Positions 25,728 to 35,494 of a stretch of DNA of 64,000 nucleotides are shown here, piece by piece. The notes under the pieces are model-generated. The model searched no databases. It saw nothing but the letters and a program-made list of their open reading frames with translations, and had not been told where the DNA came from. Position numbers and translations under genes: made by a program. Positions within the stretch are counted from its first letter, which is position 1. Each line of letters opens with the position of its first letter. The DNA comes from Cyanobacteria bacterium REEB417. Its GTDB lineage: Bacteria > Cyanobacteriota > Cyanobacteriia > PCC-6307 > Cyanobiaceae. Location: assembly GCA_018970945.1 (NCBI GenBank), contig JAGWVJ010000003.1, forward strand, positions 50,714-114,713, in the 5' to 3' direction.

Positions 25728-25754
25728 TATGCAGCTGCCAGGAGGGAGCCGACG

Positions 25755-26483
25755 GTGCCGGTCAGTCGTGAGGTTGTGCTCAGGCTGAAGCGTCGCCACC
25801 GCGGTTATCTGATCGTTCTGACCACCGAGATCATTCTGCTGCTGTCGCTGCCTCTGGCCCAGCACGTCGGCTGGTTGCTCTCGGTGTTGATGATCGCGCT
25901 GTGCGGGGTTGTGATCGGGTACGTCAGTCGCTACTCGGCCCTGCGCCGTACCCGTGCCGTGATCTATGCCCTGGGCGCACTGGCGGTGTTCATGGAGATC
26001 CTCTGGCATCTCGGGCTGCGCTTTGATCCAGCCCTGGGGCGATGGTTGACCATTCCCCACGTGATCGCCTGGTTGGTGTTTCTGGCGCTGGCGCTTCTGC
26101 GCAAGGTCAGAACGTTGATCAGTGAGCCCTACGTCACCACCTCGGTCGTGATGGGTGCAGCCTCCGGCTACCTTCTGGTGGGCATCTCGGGCGGGGTGAT
26201 GCTGGTGGCCATCGCAGCCCTCAGTCCCGGGAGCTTCACGGTCGCCCACCAGACCGTCGCAGGGCTGGCCAACGGCGGATCCCATTCGCTGGCCGCCGTG
26301 AACGCCGCCCCCCTGTTGATGGCGGCGGCGTTTAACATCCTGACCACCGTCGGCAGCGCGGTGGTCTCCCCGGCTGATGTGCTCGGAGAGGTTGCGGTGA
26401 CGGTGATCACCGTCGCCGGCCAGTTGTATGTGGCGATTCTGATCGCCATGATTCTCGGCCGTTTTCACAGGCGTCCCCGGTGA
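25755..26483 (+). CDS. Ion-channel-like membrane protein with degenerate selectivity filter
   Basis: This 242-residue protein uses GTG 25755, with GGAGG about ten bases upstream. It has about six hydrophobic helices, and the last pair resembles the pore of a K+ channel. Where the following gene has TTVGYGD, this one has TTVGSAV (about residues 198-204), so the K+ filter is lost. The final helix (VAGQLYVAILIAMILGRF) is similar to that of the next protein (VVGPLYLAVVMGLLISRF). Both genes overlap by four bases, suggesting tandem duplication followed by divergence and possibly a heteromeric channel. Confidence 0.72.
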   Translation: MPVSREVVLRLKRRHRGYLIVLTTEIILLLSLPLAQHVGWLLSVLMIALCGVVIGYVSRYSALRRTRAVIYALGALAVFMEILWHLGLRFDPALGRWLTIPHVIAWLVFLALALLRKVRTLISEPYVTTSVVMGAASGYLLVGISGGVMLVAIAALSPGSFTVAHQTVAGLANGGSHSLAAVNAAPLLMAAAFNILTTVGSAVVSPADVLGEVAVTVITVAGQLYVAILIAMILGRFHRRPR

Positions 26484-27277
26484 GCGGACTCTTGGAGACA
26501 CGGTCGGCTGCGGCACGCCAGACGCCCAGGCGCCATCGCCTGTACCGCAGGCTTCTCCTGCTCATGCTGGTGCAGGTGGTATTCACGGCCCTGCCCTGGA
26601 AACTGCACCGGCTGGGCATGGCGATGACAGCGGTGATGCTGCTGTTTCTGTTGTCTGAGCTTGGCCAGTTGTTGCCTGCCGGCCTGCGTACCGGTGGCTG
26701 GAGCAATCGGCTGTATCGCCTCCTCGGCCTTGCCGGGGTGGTGGCTTTGACGAGCTGGTTGCTGGTCCCGTCCACCGTGAACTGGCACGGGCTGCTGCTG
26801 GTGCTTTTGATCGTGCTGTTCGTGTTCTGGAGCCTGCTGCGGTTGCTGCAGTTGCTGCGTGAAGAACAGGATGTGGGCCGGCCGGTGCTGGCCGGGGCGG
26901 TGGCTGGCTATCTGATGCTGGGCTTCAGCGGGGGTCTGGCCCTCAGCGTGCTGGAGACGGTGCAGCCGGGCAGCTTCATCGATGTGGTCTCCCACAAGCC
27001 GTTTCACGTCCAACCCGGGCCCTTCAATGCCCAACCGCTCGGACCCGCCTGGGACATCGACTTCTCGCGGATCAACTACTTCGCCTTCGTGAGTCTCACC
27101 ACCGTCGGCTACGGCGACATCGTGCCGGTGCGGCGAATGGCAATGATGACAAGCGTGTCGCTGAGCGTGGTCGGACCGCTGTATCTGGCGGTCGTGATGG
27201 GGTTGCTGATCAGTCGCTTCACCGTGCAGACCCAGGAGGAGGAGGAGGAGGCCAGCGACGACCGGCCTTCCCCCTGA
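26480..27277 (+). CDS. Potassium-channel-family protein with intact TTVGYGD filter
   Basis: The 265-residue protein (GTG start overlapping the previous stop) has about four N-terminal membrane segments, an extracellular loop, then a pore loop with TTVGYGD (about 213-219) followed by the inner helix. The C-terminus is short and acidic (Glu run), with no cyclic-nucleotide or RCK domain. A K+-selective pore is likely, but gating is unknown. It may assemble with the upstream degenerate paralogue. Confidence 0.82.
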   Translation: MSGLLETRSAAARQTPRRHRLYRRLLLLMLVQVVFTALPWKLHRLGMAMTAVMLLFLLSELGQLLPAGLRTGGWSNRLYRLLGLAGVVALTSWLLVPSTVNWHGLLLVLLIVLFVFWSLLRLLQLLREEQDVGRPVLAGAVAGYLMLGFSGGLALSVLETVQPGSFIDVVSHKPFHVQPGPFNAQPLGPAWDIDFSRINYFAFVSLTTVGYGDIVPVRRMAMMTSVSLSVVGPLYLAVVMGLLISRFTVQTQEEEEEASDDRPSP

Positions 27278-27304
27278 GCCCAGCGGTTCAGCCGTGGGAC
27301 ACGT

Positions 27305-28711
27305 TCAGGCGCTGGCCACCGGGGCGGTGGTCTCCACTGGGGCAGCTTCGCGTTGCTCGAGCCCGACCTCGACCCCCATGTGCTGGTTGCGGTTGCCGAT
27401 GATCAGCATCGAATCCCGCTCGCGGGTGCCGATCACCCACATCCACTTGAGCAGCAAACTCAGTCGGTTTTCCATTTCGGGCATGAAGGCCAGGTGGGCC
27501 AGGCCCCACACCAACCAGCCGATCAGGCCGCTGAGCCGAATGCCCCGCAGGTCGGCAACCGCGTAGAGCGGTCCGACCACTGCCATCGAGCCGAAGTCGG
27601 TGAAGCGGAAGGGACGCCTGGGCGTGCCCTGAATTCTGGCCAGGATATCGGCGGCGACCCAGCCGCCCATCTGCACAGCCGGACCGGCCATGCCCGGTAG
27701 CGGCTTGCCATCGGCGGTGTGGCTGTAGGAGCAGAGATCCCCCACAACCCGCACCTCGGGGTGGCCTGGAATCGAGAAGTCGGGCTCCACGACCACGCGG
27801 CCGCCCTTGTCGACCTGGCAACCGCTGCCTGCTGCCAGAACCTTGCCCAGATGGGAGGCCCTGACGCCCGCGGTCCAGCAGATGGTGGCCGCCTGGAGCC
27901 GTTGCTCTTCCCCCGTGCTCTTCAGGGTGAGGATCACTTCGGTGGCGCTGATCTGCTGCACCCGACCGCCCAGCACGAGCTCGACACCGCTGCGTTGCAG
28001 GTAGCACCCGGCGGCCTCCGACAACGACGGGTGCATGGCCCGCAGCACCCGATCGCCCGGGTCGACGAGCAACACCCGGCAGTCCTGGGGGCGCAGTTGT
28101 TTGAAGTCGCGCTCGATGGCGTGCCGCATCAGGTCGATCAGGGAACCGGCCAGTTCACAGCCGGTGGGGCCAGCGCCGATCACCGCAACGCTCTGCAGCA
28201 GCTTTCTCCTCTCGGGATCCGGGGTTTGTTCGGCCTCCTCGAGCGCCGAGAGCACCCGCCGCCGGATCTCGTTGGCGTGCTCGAGGATCTTCATCGGCGG
28301 TGCCATGGGCCGCCATTCCTCGTGGCCGAAGAAGCTGCTGCCCGAGCCCGTCGCCAGGATCAGGTGGTCGTAGGCATAGCGCTGTTCGTTGAAGACGATT
28401 TCCTTGTCGTTGACATTGATCTCGTCGACCTCGCCCAGCAGCACCTGCACGTTTGGCGCGTTGCCGATCATCTGCCGCAGGGGCGAGGCCACATCGGCCT
28501 GGCCGACCAGGCCCGTGGCCACCTGGTACAGCAGCGGTTGAAAGAGGTTGAAGTTGCGCTTGTCGATCAGGGTGACCCGCACCGGCTTGCCGATCAGCCT
28601 GTGGGTGGCGCGCAGGCCGGCGAAGCCCCCACCCACGATCACCACATGGGGCCAGCTCGCCTGGGTGGCTGCCGGCGGCTCAAGTTCCAGAAAAAACCGC
28701 TCCGGCGCCAT
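27305..28711 (-). CDS. Type II NADH:quinone dehydrogenase (NDH-2)
   Basis: This 468-residue flavoprotein has the FAD motif VVIVGGGFAGL (about 23-33), ATGS, the second dinucleotide motif VIGAGPTGCELAG (about 175-187) and the C-terminal VVGDL and amphipathic segment typical of NDH-2. It transfers electrons from NAD(P)H to plastoquinone without proton pumping at the membrane surface. Cyanobacteria carry several NDH-2 paralogues (Ndb), some with regulatory roles, and the subtype is not resolved. It stands alone, next to devA. Confidence 0.9.
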   Translation of the reverse strand: MAPERFFLELEPPAATQASWPHVVIVGGGFAGLRATHRLIGKPVRVTLIDKRNFNLFQPLLYQVATGLVGQADVASPLRQMIGNAPNVQVLLGEVDEINVNDKEIVFNEQRYAYDHLILATGSGSSFFGHEEWRPMAPPMKILEHANEIRRRVLSALEEAEQTPDPERRKLLQSVAVIGAGPTGCELAGSLIDLMRHAIERDFKQLRPQDCRVLLVDPGDRVLRAMHPSLSEAAGCYLQRSGVELVLGGRVQQISATEVILTLKSTGEEQRLQAATICWTAGVRASHLGKVLAAGSGCQVDKGGRVVVEPDFSIPGHPEVRVVGDLCSYSHTADGKPLPGMAGPAVQMGGWVAADILARIQGTPRRPFRFTDFGSMAVVGPLYAVADLRGIRLSGLIGWLVWGLAHLAFMPEMENRLSLLLKWMWVIGTRERDSMLIIGNRNQHMGVEVGLEQREAAPVETTAPVASA

Positions 28712-28758
28712 GGTCGATCAACTGACGCGCAAACCCTATTGCCAATCGCCGCAGCTGG

Positions 28759-29499
28759 CTATGGCGTGGTTGACCTGACGGACGTGTCTGCGCTGCGCAC
28801 TTCCTCCCGCAGGTGCCCATCCTCCATGATCAGCACGCGATCGGCGATGTCGAGAATGCGGTTGTCGTGGGTGACCAACAGGATGGTGCTGTGCTGCTCG
28901 CGGGCGAGCTGTTGCATGCGGCTGACCACTTCGCGGCCGGAGCGGGTGTCGAGGGCTGCCGTGGGTTCATCGGCCAGCACCAGCGGCGGGTTGTGCACCA
29001 GGGCGCGCGCCACGGCAACCCGTTGCTTCTGCCCCCCCGACAATTGATCGGGGTAGCTGTGGATCTGGGGAGCCAGGTCCACCTGCTCCAGCATCTGGGC
29101 CGCGCGGCGATCCATGGTGGTGCGATCGTGATCACCGCGCACCTCCAGGGCCATGCGCACGTTCTGCAGGGCCGTAAGGCTGCGGTGCAGGTTGTGGGCC
29201 TGAAAGATGTAACCGTGCTCGCGCCGGGCCTGGCTGAGCTGTCGGTCATTGCAACCGATCAGCTGCCGCCCCAGCACCATCACGCTGCCGCACTGGCCGT
29301 GGCGCAGTCCGCCGATCAGCGTCAACAGGGTGGTCTTGCCCGATCCCGAGGGACCGGTCAGCAGCACGATCTCGCCGGGCCAGATCGCGAGTGTGATGTC
29401 GTGCAGCACCTGGCGGCGCAGGCTTCCGCGTCCGAAATGGTGCTGTAGCCCACTGATTCTGACCGCCGCCGGGATTGGCATGGGCTTCAGCGTCGACAT
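28759..29499 (-). CDS. devA: DevA-type ABC exporter ATP-binding protein
   Basis: The 246-residue ATPase shows Walker A (GPSGSGKTTLL), the signature LSGGQKQRVAVARAL, Walker B (LVLADEPTAALD) and H-loop (VTHD). It belongs to the DevA/MacB/LolD group of ATPases. The start is ATG 29499, five bases after the DevC stop; ATG 29481 is an alternative. It forms a complete DevBCA exporter with the two following entries. In heterocystous cyanobacteria DevBCA exports glycolipid across the envelope. In unicellular species the substrate is unknown. Confidence 0.88.
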   Translation of the reverse strand: MSTLKPMPIPAAVRISGLQHHFGRGSLRRQVLHDITLAIWPGEIVLLTGPSGSGKTTLLTLIGGLRHGQCGSVMVLGRQLIGCNDRQLSQARREHGYIFQAHNLHRSLTALQNVRMALEVRGDHDRTTMDRRAAQMLEQVDLAPQIHSYPDQLSGGQKQRVAVARALVHNPPLVLADEPTAALDTRSGREVVSRMQQLAREQHSTILLVTHDNRILDIADRVLIMEDGHLREEVRSADTSVRSTTP

Positions 29500-29504
29500 G
29501 GGTT

Positions 29505-30689
29505 TCAGAACAGTTCGGCCGGGTCTGCCGCCTGAAGACGGCGGGTGGCGATCGCCCCCGAGGCACCGCACATCAGCACGGTCAGCAGAAACACCTTGAT
29601 CGCCCGCTCGGCGGTCATGGCGATCGGCAGAAACGTCGCTTTCGAAGCCAGGGCGTAGATGCCGATCGGCAGCACGAACCCGGGCACAAATCCCAGGCTG
29701 GCCAGCACCAGGGCCTGCTCGAACACCACCCCCAACAGGTAGCGGTTGCGGTAGCCCATCGCCCGGAAGGTGGCGTATTCGCCCAGATGGGACGCCACAT
29801 CGGTGGACAGCACCTGGTAGACGATCACGACGCCAACGACGAAGGCCATCACCGTGCCCATGCCGAAGATCACCCCCACCGGTGAGGCCCTTCGCCAGTA
29901 GGCCTGCTCAAAGGCCACGTAACCGGACTTGGTCAGCACCTTGACGTCGGCGTCCAGATGGCGGCGCATGCGCTCGGCGACCAGGTCGGCATCAGCGCCC
30001 GGTTGCAGTTGGATCAGCCCCAGGCTCAGGCTGCCGACGTTGCGGCGCGGAACCTGCCGCAAAAAGGTCAGGTCACTGGCCATCAGGGTGCCGTCAGAGC
30101 CAAAGCTGGCCCCTAGGGGAAACAGTCCCTTGATCTGCAGGGTGCGCCGCTCGGCTTCGGTGCTGACCGTGATGCCCCGCTGCAGTGCCGCAATGGTCGC
30201 CTGGTAGGGCCCCCGGGCGCCGCGGTCGAACAGCACGGTGTCGGGTTGCTTGAGGGTGGTCTGCTGGGCGATCACCTCGGGGATGTTGAACAGGCGGGCA
30301 TCGGGGTCGAACCCGAACAGTTGCACCGTGGCATCCCTGCGGGTGTCGGGGTTTTTCCAGGTGAGGGTGCTCACATACAACCCATGGCCGTCTTGCACGC
30401 CGGGCACGTCCAGGGCCTGCAGCAGGCGTCTGCGCGGAAACGTCGACAGATTCTGCAAATTCTGGGCCTTGGGACTGAGCAGAACGATGTCGGTGTTCAG
30501 GGCCCGGTGAAAGCGGGTGTTGGCGTCATAAATCGAGGCCTGAAACCCCAGTTGCGTGAACATCAGCACATCGGCAAAGGTGATGCCGGCCAGGGCCACC
30601 AGCAGCCGCCCCCGGTCATGGCGCAGCTGCAGCCAACCCAGGGGTGTGCGCTGGCGCAGCTGCTGCCAAAGCCGGGCCGCAGTGGTCAT
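29505..30689 (-). CDS. devC: DevC-type ABC exporter permease
   Basis: The 394-residue permease has the MacB/DevC topology: an N-terminal helix (about 28-52), a large periplasmic domain, and three C-terminal helices (about 262-290, 315-340 and 358-380). Motifs such as HLGEYATFRAMGYRNRYL after the second helix are typical of DevC. Its start overlaps DevB by four bases (ATGA), and DevA follows five bases after its stop. Confidence 0.9.
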   Translation of the reverse strand: MTTAARLWQQLRQRTPLGWLQLRHDRGRLLVALAGITFADVLMFTQLGFQASIYDANTRFHRALNTDIVLLSPKAQNLQNLSTFPRRRLLQALDVPGVQDGHGLYVSTLTWKNPDTRRDATVQLFGFDPDARLFNIPEVIAQQTTLKQPDTVLFDRGARGPYQATIAALQRGITVSTEAERRTLQIKGLFPLGASFGSDGTLMASDLTFLRQVPRRNVGSLSLGLIQLQPGADADLVAERMRRHLDADVKVLTKSGYVAFEQAYWRRASPVGVIFGMGTVMAFVVGVVIVYQVLSTDVASHLGEYATFRAMGYRNRYLLGVVFEQALVLASLGFVPGFVLPIGIYALASKATFLPIAMTAERAIKVFLLTVLMCGASGAIATRRLQAADPAELF

Positions 30690-31804
30690 CGCCCGAACAC
30701 GGCCGTGACCTGCAGGTTCGACAGGTCGGCAGCCCGGGCGCTGCTGGCTGGATCGAGGCGGGCCCGCACTTCGATCACACGGGTGTCGGTGTTGGCACTG
30801 GGGTCGGTGTTGATCAACGACTGGCGCCGCACGATCGCGCCGATGCGGCTCACCGTGCCTTGCAGGGGAGCCGTCAGCCCGGTGCTGGTGATGCGCACCG
30901 GTTGGCCGAGGTGCAGGCGGCTGCGATCGCTCTGGTAGACCTCGGCCACCAGCTGCATGCGGTCGGTGCGGCCGAGCTCCAGGATGCCGCCGGCGCCGGG
31001 CACCTCGCCGGGGCGGGCCAGAACGCTCAACACCCGCCCGCCGATCGGCGCACGCACCAGGGCATCGTCGCGTTCGGCCCTGGTGCGCAGCAGGTGCGAG
31101 CGCGCGGCCTGCAGCTCGCGCTGGGCCCTGGCCTCGTCGAGGCTGATGGCGCCATCGGGGGTGCTCACCCGGGCTTCGAGCCGCTGCAGGCGGCTGCGCG
31201 CCTCGTCCACCTCGGCGCGGGCGGTCTCCAGGCTCAGGGATCGGCTTTCGTACAGCGAGGCCGAGGCCGCTCCGCTGCGGTACAGATCGCGGTAGCGGCG
31301 TTCCTCGGCGGCGGCCGTGCGCAGGTTGGCCTGGGCCCGCAGCAGACGGGCCCTCTGACTCTGCAGCTCGGTGCGCTGGGTGGCTGCTGCCACCTGCAGC
31401 TGGGTCTGGGCAATGGCCACCTGGGCGGCGGCTTCGTCGACCCCGCGGTTCAGCCGGTTGAGGGAGTCCATCTCGGCCAACAGCTGGCCAGGGCGGACCG
31501 TGTCCCCTTCGTCAACCAGCAGCCGCTTGATCCTGACCTGAGCCCCGGCCATCGCGCCGGCGGGTGGTGCCACGCTGATCACTTCGCCCTCAGGTTCGAG
31601 CCGGCCCAGGGCGGTGACCGTGGTGATCGGCGCGGTCATGGCCGCCTGCCTGACCCGTTGGCGCTGCTGGTCCTGCAGATGGCGGTGCACCAGAGTGACG
31701 CCGCCGAGCACGACGCCAACCGTGATGGCAACCCCCAGCCGACGCCGCTGCCGGGATGTCAGGTTGCGGTACCGCTGGGCGAGGGCCGCTGGGAACGGTT
31801 CCAT
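30686..31804 (-). CDS. devB: DevB-type membrane fusion protein (HlyD family)
   Basis: The 372-residue adaptor has one N-terminal membrane helix (about 22-42), a lipoyl/barrel-sandwich half (SVAPPAGAMAGAQVRIKRLLVDEGDTVRPG), a long coiled-coil hairpin (about 105-240, rich in Glu, Arg, Leu and Ala) and the second lipoyl half (VRAPIGGRVLSVLARPGE). It links the inner-membrane DevCA to a TolC-like outer-membrane tube, which is not encoded in this window. It starts the devBCA operon. Confidence 0.9.
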   Translation of the reverse strand: MEPFPAALAQRYRNLTSRQRRRLGVAITVGVVLGGVTLVHRHLQDQQRQRVRQAAMTAPITTVTALGRLEPEGEVISVAPPAGAMAGAQVRIKRLLVDEGDTVRPGQLLAEMDSLNRLNRGVDEAAAQVAIAQTQLQVAAATQRTELQSQRARLLRAQANLRTAAAEERRYRDLYRSGAASASLYESRSLSLETARAEVDEARSRLQRLEARVSTPDGAISLDEARAQRELQAARSHLLRTRAERDDALVRAPIGGRVLSVLARPGEVPGAGGILELGRTDRMQLVAEVYQSDRSRLHLGQPVRITSTGLTAPLQGTVSRIGAIVRRQSLINTDPSANTDTRVIEVRARLDPASSARAADLSNLQVTAVFGR

Positions 31805-31864
31805 TGAAGCAACGCTAGCGCCTGCAACCGTTGCTGCTAGGACAGGAGCGTTGCGCTCCCAGCT

Positions 31865-32131
31865 ATGTCGCTCTCTGCTCTGCGTTCCTTTGCTGCCTCG
31901 GTGTCAGCTGACGGGCAGCTGCGCGACAAGCTCCATGCCGCCACCGGTGTCGACGATGTTCTGACCATTGCCGCGGACCACGGCCACAGCCTTGACAAGA
32001 CCGTGCTGCTGCGCGAGCAGGGCAAGGCTATGGCCACGGCCGAGGACCATCAACTGTCGTCGATCAACAGCTGGGGCGATGCCTTGCTTCACGCCTTTGG
32101 CAGCAGCGAAGAGGCGGTCGACAAGGCTTGA
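31865..32131 (+). CDS. Nif11-like small protein
   Basis: This 88-residue protein resembles the Nif11 domain over residues 3-50 (LRSFAASVSADGQLRDKL, then VLTIAADHGHSLDK). No GG/GA cleavage site or Cys-rich core follows, so it is probably not a lanthipeptide precursor. No modification enzyme or peptidase transporter is nearby. It lies alone between devB (divergent) and livF (convergent). Confidence 0.7.
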   Translation: MSLSALRSFAASVSADGQLRDKLHAATGVDDVLTIAADHGHSLDKTVLLREQGKAMATAEDHQLSSINSWGDALLHAFGSSEEAVDKA

Positions 32132-32153
32132 GCATCAGAGCAAAGGCCTGGCC

Positions 32154-32866
<713 letters not shown>

Positions 32867-32870
<4 letters not shown>

Positions 32871-33658
32871 GGTGCCCTACCCCCAGCGTTGCTGCCCGAT
32901 CCCAGGTAGGCCTCGATCACCTTGGGGTCCCGGCGCACCTGCTCGGGGCTGCCCAGGGCGATGCGCACGCCAAAGTCGAGCACGGCCAGCCGGTCGCACA
33001 GCCGCATCAGCAGCGGCACATGGTGCTCAATGATCAGCACGCTGAGCTGGTGGCGCTGGCGCAGCGCGCTGATCAGCTCGCCCAGCTGGTCTTTTTCGGC
33101 GGGGTTGAGGCCGGCCGCGGGTTCGTCCAGCAGCAGCAGCTGCGGGCGCGTGGCCAGGGCGCGGGCCATCTCGAGCCGGCGGCGATCGCCATAGGCCAGG
33201 GTGCCGGCCCGGCGCTCGGCCAGGGCGGCCAACCCCAGCTCCTGCAGCAGCTGCCAGGCGGTGTCGAGCCGCTGGCGCTCGGCGCGGCGGTGGCGGGCCG
33301 TGCCCAGCAGGCCATCGAGGGCGCTGCTGCGGGGGTGGCGCTGCAGCGCCACCAGCAGGTTCTCGAGCACCGAGAGGCCCTCGAACAGGCGCAGGTTCTG
33401 GAAGGTGCGGGCCAGGCCCAGGCGGTTGAGCCGGTCGGGCGCCTGGCCGGTGATCGGCGTGCCCTGCCACAGCACCGCGCCGCCGCTGGGGGCCGTAGTG
33501 CCCGAGATCAGGTTGAACAGGGTGGTCTTGCCGGCGCCGTTGGGGCCGATCAGGCCAAAGATCTCCCCCGGTTGCACGGCAAAGCTGACCCGATCCACCG
33601 CCAGCAGCCCGCCGAAGCGACGGCTCAGCTCACGCACCTCGAGCAGCGGCTTGCTCAT
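32867..33658 (-). CDS. livG: LivG-type amino acid ABC ATPase
   Basis: The 263-residue ATPase shows Walker A (GPNGAGKTTLF), the LivG-specific insertion LARTFQNLRLFEGLSVLENL, signature LAYGDRRRLEMARAL and Walker B (LLLLDEPAAGLNP). It pairs with LivF as the second nucleotide-binding subunit. It overlaps livM and livF by four bases on either side, so the operon is translationally coupled. Confidence 0.92.
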
Positions 33659-34545
33659 CGCTCTTTCTCCTCGCCCCAGCGCCCCAGCCGCGCCAGCAGG
33701 GCCGGGGTGATCAGTCCCTGCGGGGCCAGCACCGGCCCCAGCAGAATCACCAGGCCAAACAGCACCAGCCGCACATCGCCCACGGGCCGCAGCAGCTCGG
33801 GCAGGGCGGTGAGCAGCAGGCCGCCCACCACCGGCCCCAGCCAGCTGCGTGAGCCGCCCAGCACCACGAAAGCCAGGGTGGTGATGCTGACGTCAAAGCT
33901 GCCCTGGCGGGCGTTCCAGGTGTTGAGAAAGTGAGCCGCCAGGGCGCCGGTGCTGCCGGCCAGCACGGCGCTCAGCACAAAGGCGCTGAGCTTGACGTTG
34001 GTGGTGTCGATGCCCATGCAGCGGGCGGCCAGTTCGTCATCGCGGATGGCGGCCATCGCCCGGCCCAGGGGCATGCCCTCCAGCCGCTGGCACCACCAGC
34101 CCGCCAGGGCCAGCAGCGCCAGGGCAGGCAGCACATAGCCGGCCGCCGTCGCAAACGGCTGCGGAATGCCAAAAATGCCCACCGCCCCGCCGGTGAACGG
34201 CAGGTTGAGGATCGCAACCCGCAGGATCTCCACCAGGGCGATGGTGGCGATCGCCAGGTAGATGCCCTGCAGCCGCAGCACCAGTCGCCCCACCAGCAGG
34301 GCCAGCAACCCGGCCAGCAGGCCGCCCAGCAGCAGCTCCAGCACCAACGAACCCAGCGGCAGGGTGCCGGCGGCTGTGGCGCCCAGGGCGCTCCAGCGGG
34401 TCGACAGCAGGGCGGCCAGGGTGCCGCCCACCGCATAAAAGGCGGGTGTGGCCAGCGACAGCTGCCCCGCCGCCAGCGGCAGGTACACCGACAGGCCCAG
34501 CAGTGCGCCGATCAGCATCTGCACCAGCAGGCCGTTGTCGATCAC
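33655..34545 (-). CDS. livM: LivM-type amino acid ABC permease
   Basis: The 296-residue permease has eight to nine hydrophobic helices and the conserved LivM motif GIYLAIATIALVEILR (about 95-110), followed by AIRDDELAARCMGI, the ATPase-coupling helix. GTG 34545, preceded by a GAGGGGGG Shine-Dalgarno, lies 13 bases after livH. The extra residues that could be read upstream are Cys/Trp-rich and look non-native. Confidence 0.9.
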   Translation of the reverse strand: MIDNGLLVQMLIGALLGLSVYLPLAAGQLSLATPAFYAVGGTLAALLSTRWSALGATAAGTLPLGSLVLELLLGGLLAGLLALLVGRLVLRLQGIYLAIATIALVEILRVAILNLPFTGGAVGIFGIPQPFATAAGYVLPALALLALAGWWCQRLEGMPLGRAMAAIRDDELAARCMGIDTTNVKLSAFVLSAVLAGSTGALAAHFLNTWNARQGSFDVSITTLAFVVLGGSRSWLGPVVGGLLLTALPELLRPVGDVRLVLFGLVILLGPVLAPQGLITPALLARLGRWGEEKER

Positions 34546-34558
34546 AGAGCCGCCCCCC

Positions 34559-35494
34559 TCACACCCTGTCGACCGGGCGCCGGCCCAGCAGGCCACTGGG
34601 GCGCAGCAGCAGCACGGCAAACAGAATCGCGAAGGCCACCGCGTCACGCCAGCCCGAGGCGTCGCTGGGCACCAGGGCTTCGGCCAGGCCCATCAGCAGG
34701 CCGCCGGCGATGGCGCCGCTCACGCTGCCCAGCCCCCCCAGCACCAGCACCGCCAGCCCCTTGAGGCCGTAGCTGATGCCCATGTAGGGGCCCGCCAGGC
34801 TGACGCTCACCCCCACCAGGCCACCGCCGAGGCCTGCCAGGGCGCCGCTGACAACAAAGGCCAGCCGCACCATCGCTTCGCTGTTGATGCCCAGCAGCTG
34901 CGCGGTGGTGGCATCTTCGGCCACGGCCCGCAGGGCCCGGCCGCCCTTGCTGCGCTCGAGCCACAGGGTCAGAACCAGCACAGCAAAGGCGCACACGGCC
35001 AGCAGCAGCACCTGCACGCTGCGGATGCGGGCGCCGCCGATCACCAAGGCATTGGGCAGGCCGGCCAGTGCCGCCTCTGGAAAGGCGTAGCCCTCGGCAC
35101 CCATCAGCAGCTGCAGCAGGTTCACCAGCACCACGCCCGCACCCAGGCTGGTGATCAGCGCCAGCAGCGGTTCGGCACCGCGGCGACGCAGGGGCGCAAA
35201 GGCCACGCGCTCCACCAGCAACCCCACCAGGCCTGATCCTGCCGCTGCCAGCAGCAGCGCCAGCCAGAACGGCAGCCCCGCCGGCAGGCCCCAGCCCGGC
35301 AGGGCGCCATTCACGCCGATCCTGCCGCCCATCAAGAGGTAGGTGAGGTAACCGCCGATCGAAAACAGCGCCCCCTGGGCAAAGTTGATCACCCCCAGCA
35401 CCGAGAACACCAGCGTGTAGCCCAATGCCACCAGGGCATACACGCCGCCGCTGGCAGCTGCGTTCAGCAGCGTTTGCAGCAGGACGTCGATCAC
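34559..35494 (-). CDS. livH: LivH-type amino acid ABC permease
   Basis: The 311-residue permease starts with GTG 35494 and overlaps the stop of livJ by four bases. It has about eight helices and the LivH signatures ALGYTLVFSVLGVINFAQGA (about 22-41) and AVAEDATTAQLLGI (about 188-201). It forms the heterodimeric channel with LivM. Confidence 0.92.
   Translation of the reverse strand: MIDVLLQTLLNAAASGGVYALVALGYTLVFSVLGVINFAQGALFSIGGYLTYLLMGGRIGVNGALPGWGLPAGLPFWLALLLAAAGSGLVGLLVERVAFAPLRRRGAEPLLALITSLGAGVVLVNLLQLLMGAEGYAFPEAALAGLPNALVIGGARIRSVQVLLLAVCAFAVLVLTLWLERSKGGRALRAVAEDATTAQLLGINSEAMVRLAFVVSGALAGLGGGLVGVSVSLAGPYMGISYGLKGLAVLVLGGLGSVSGAIAGGLLMGLAEALVPSDASGWRDAVAFAILFAVLLLRPSGLLGRRPVDRV

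Noticed and set aside
25728..26516. An N-terminal extension of the OprB-like porin frame by more than 250 codons
   Set aside because: The extension is antisense to the channel gene, rich in Gln/His, and the porin signal sequence begins at 25727.
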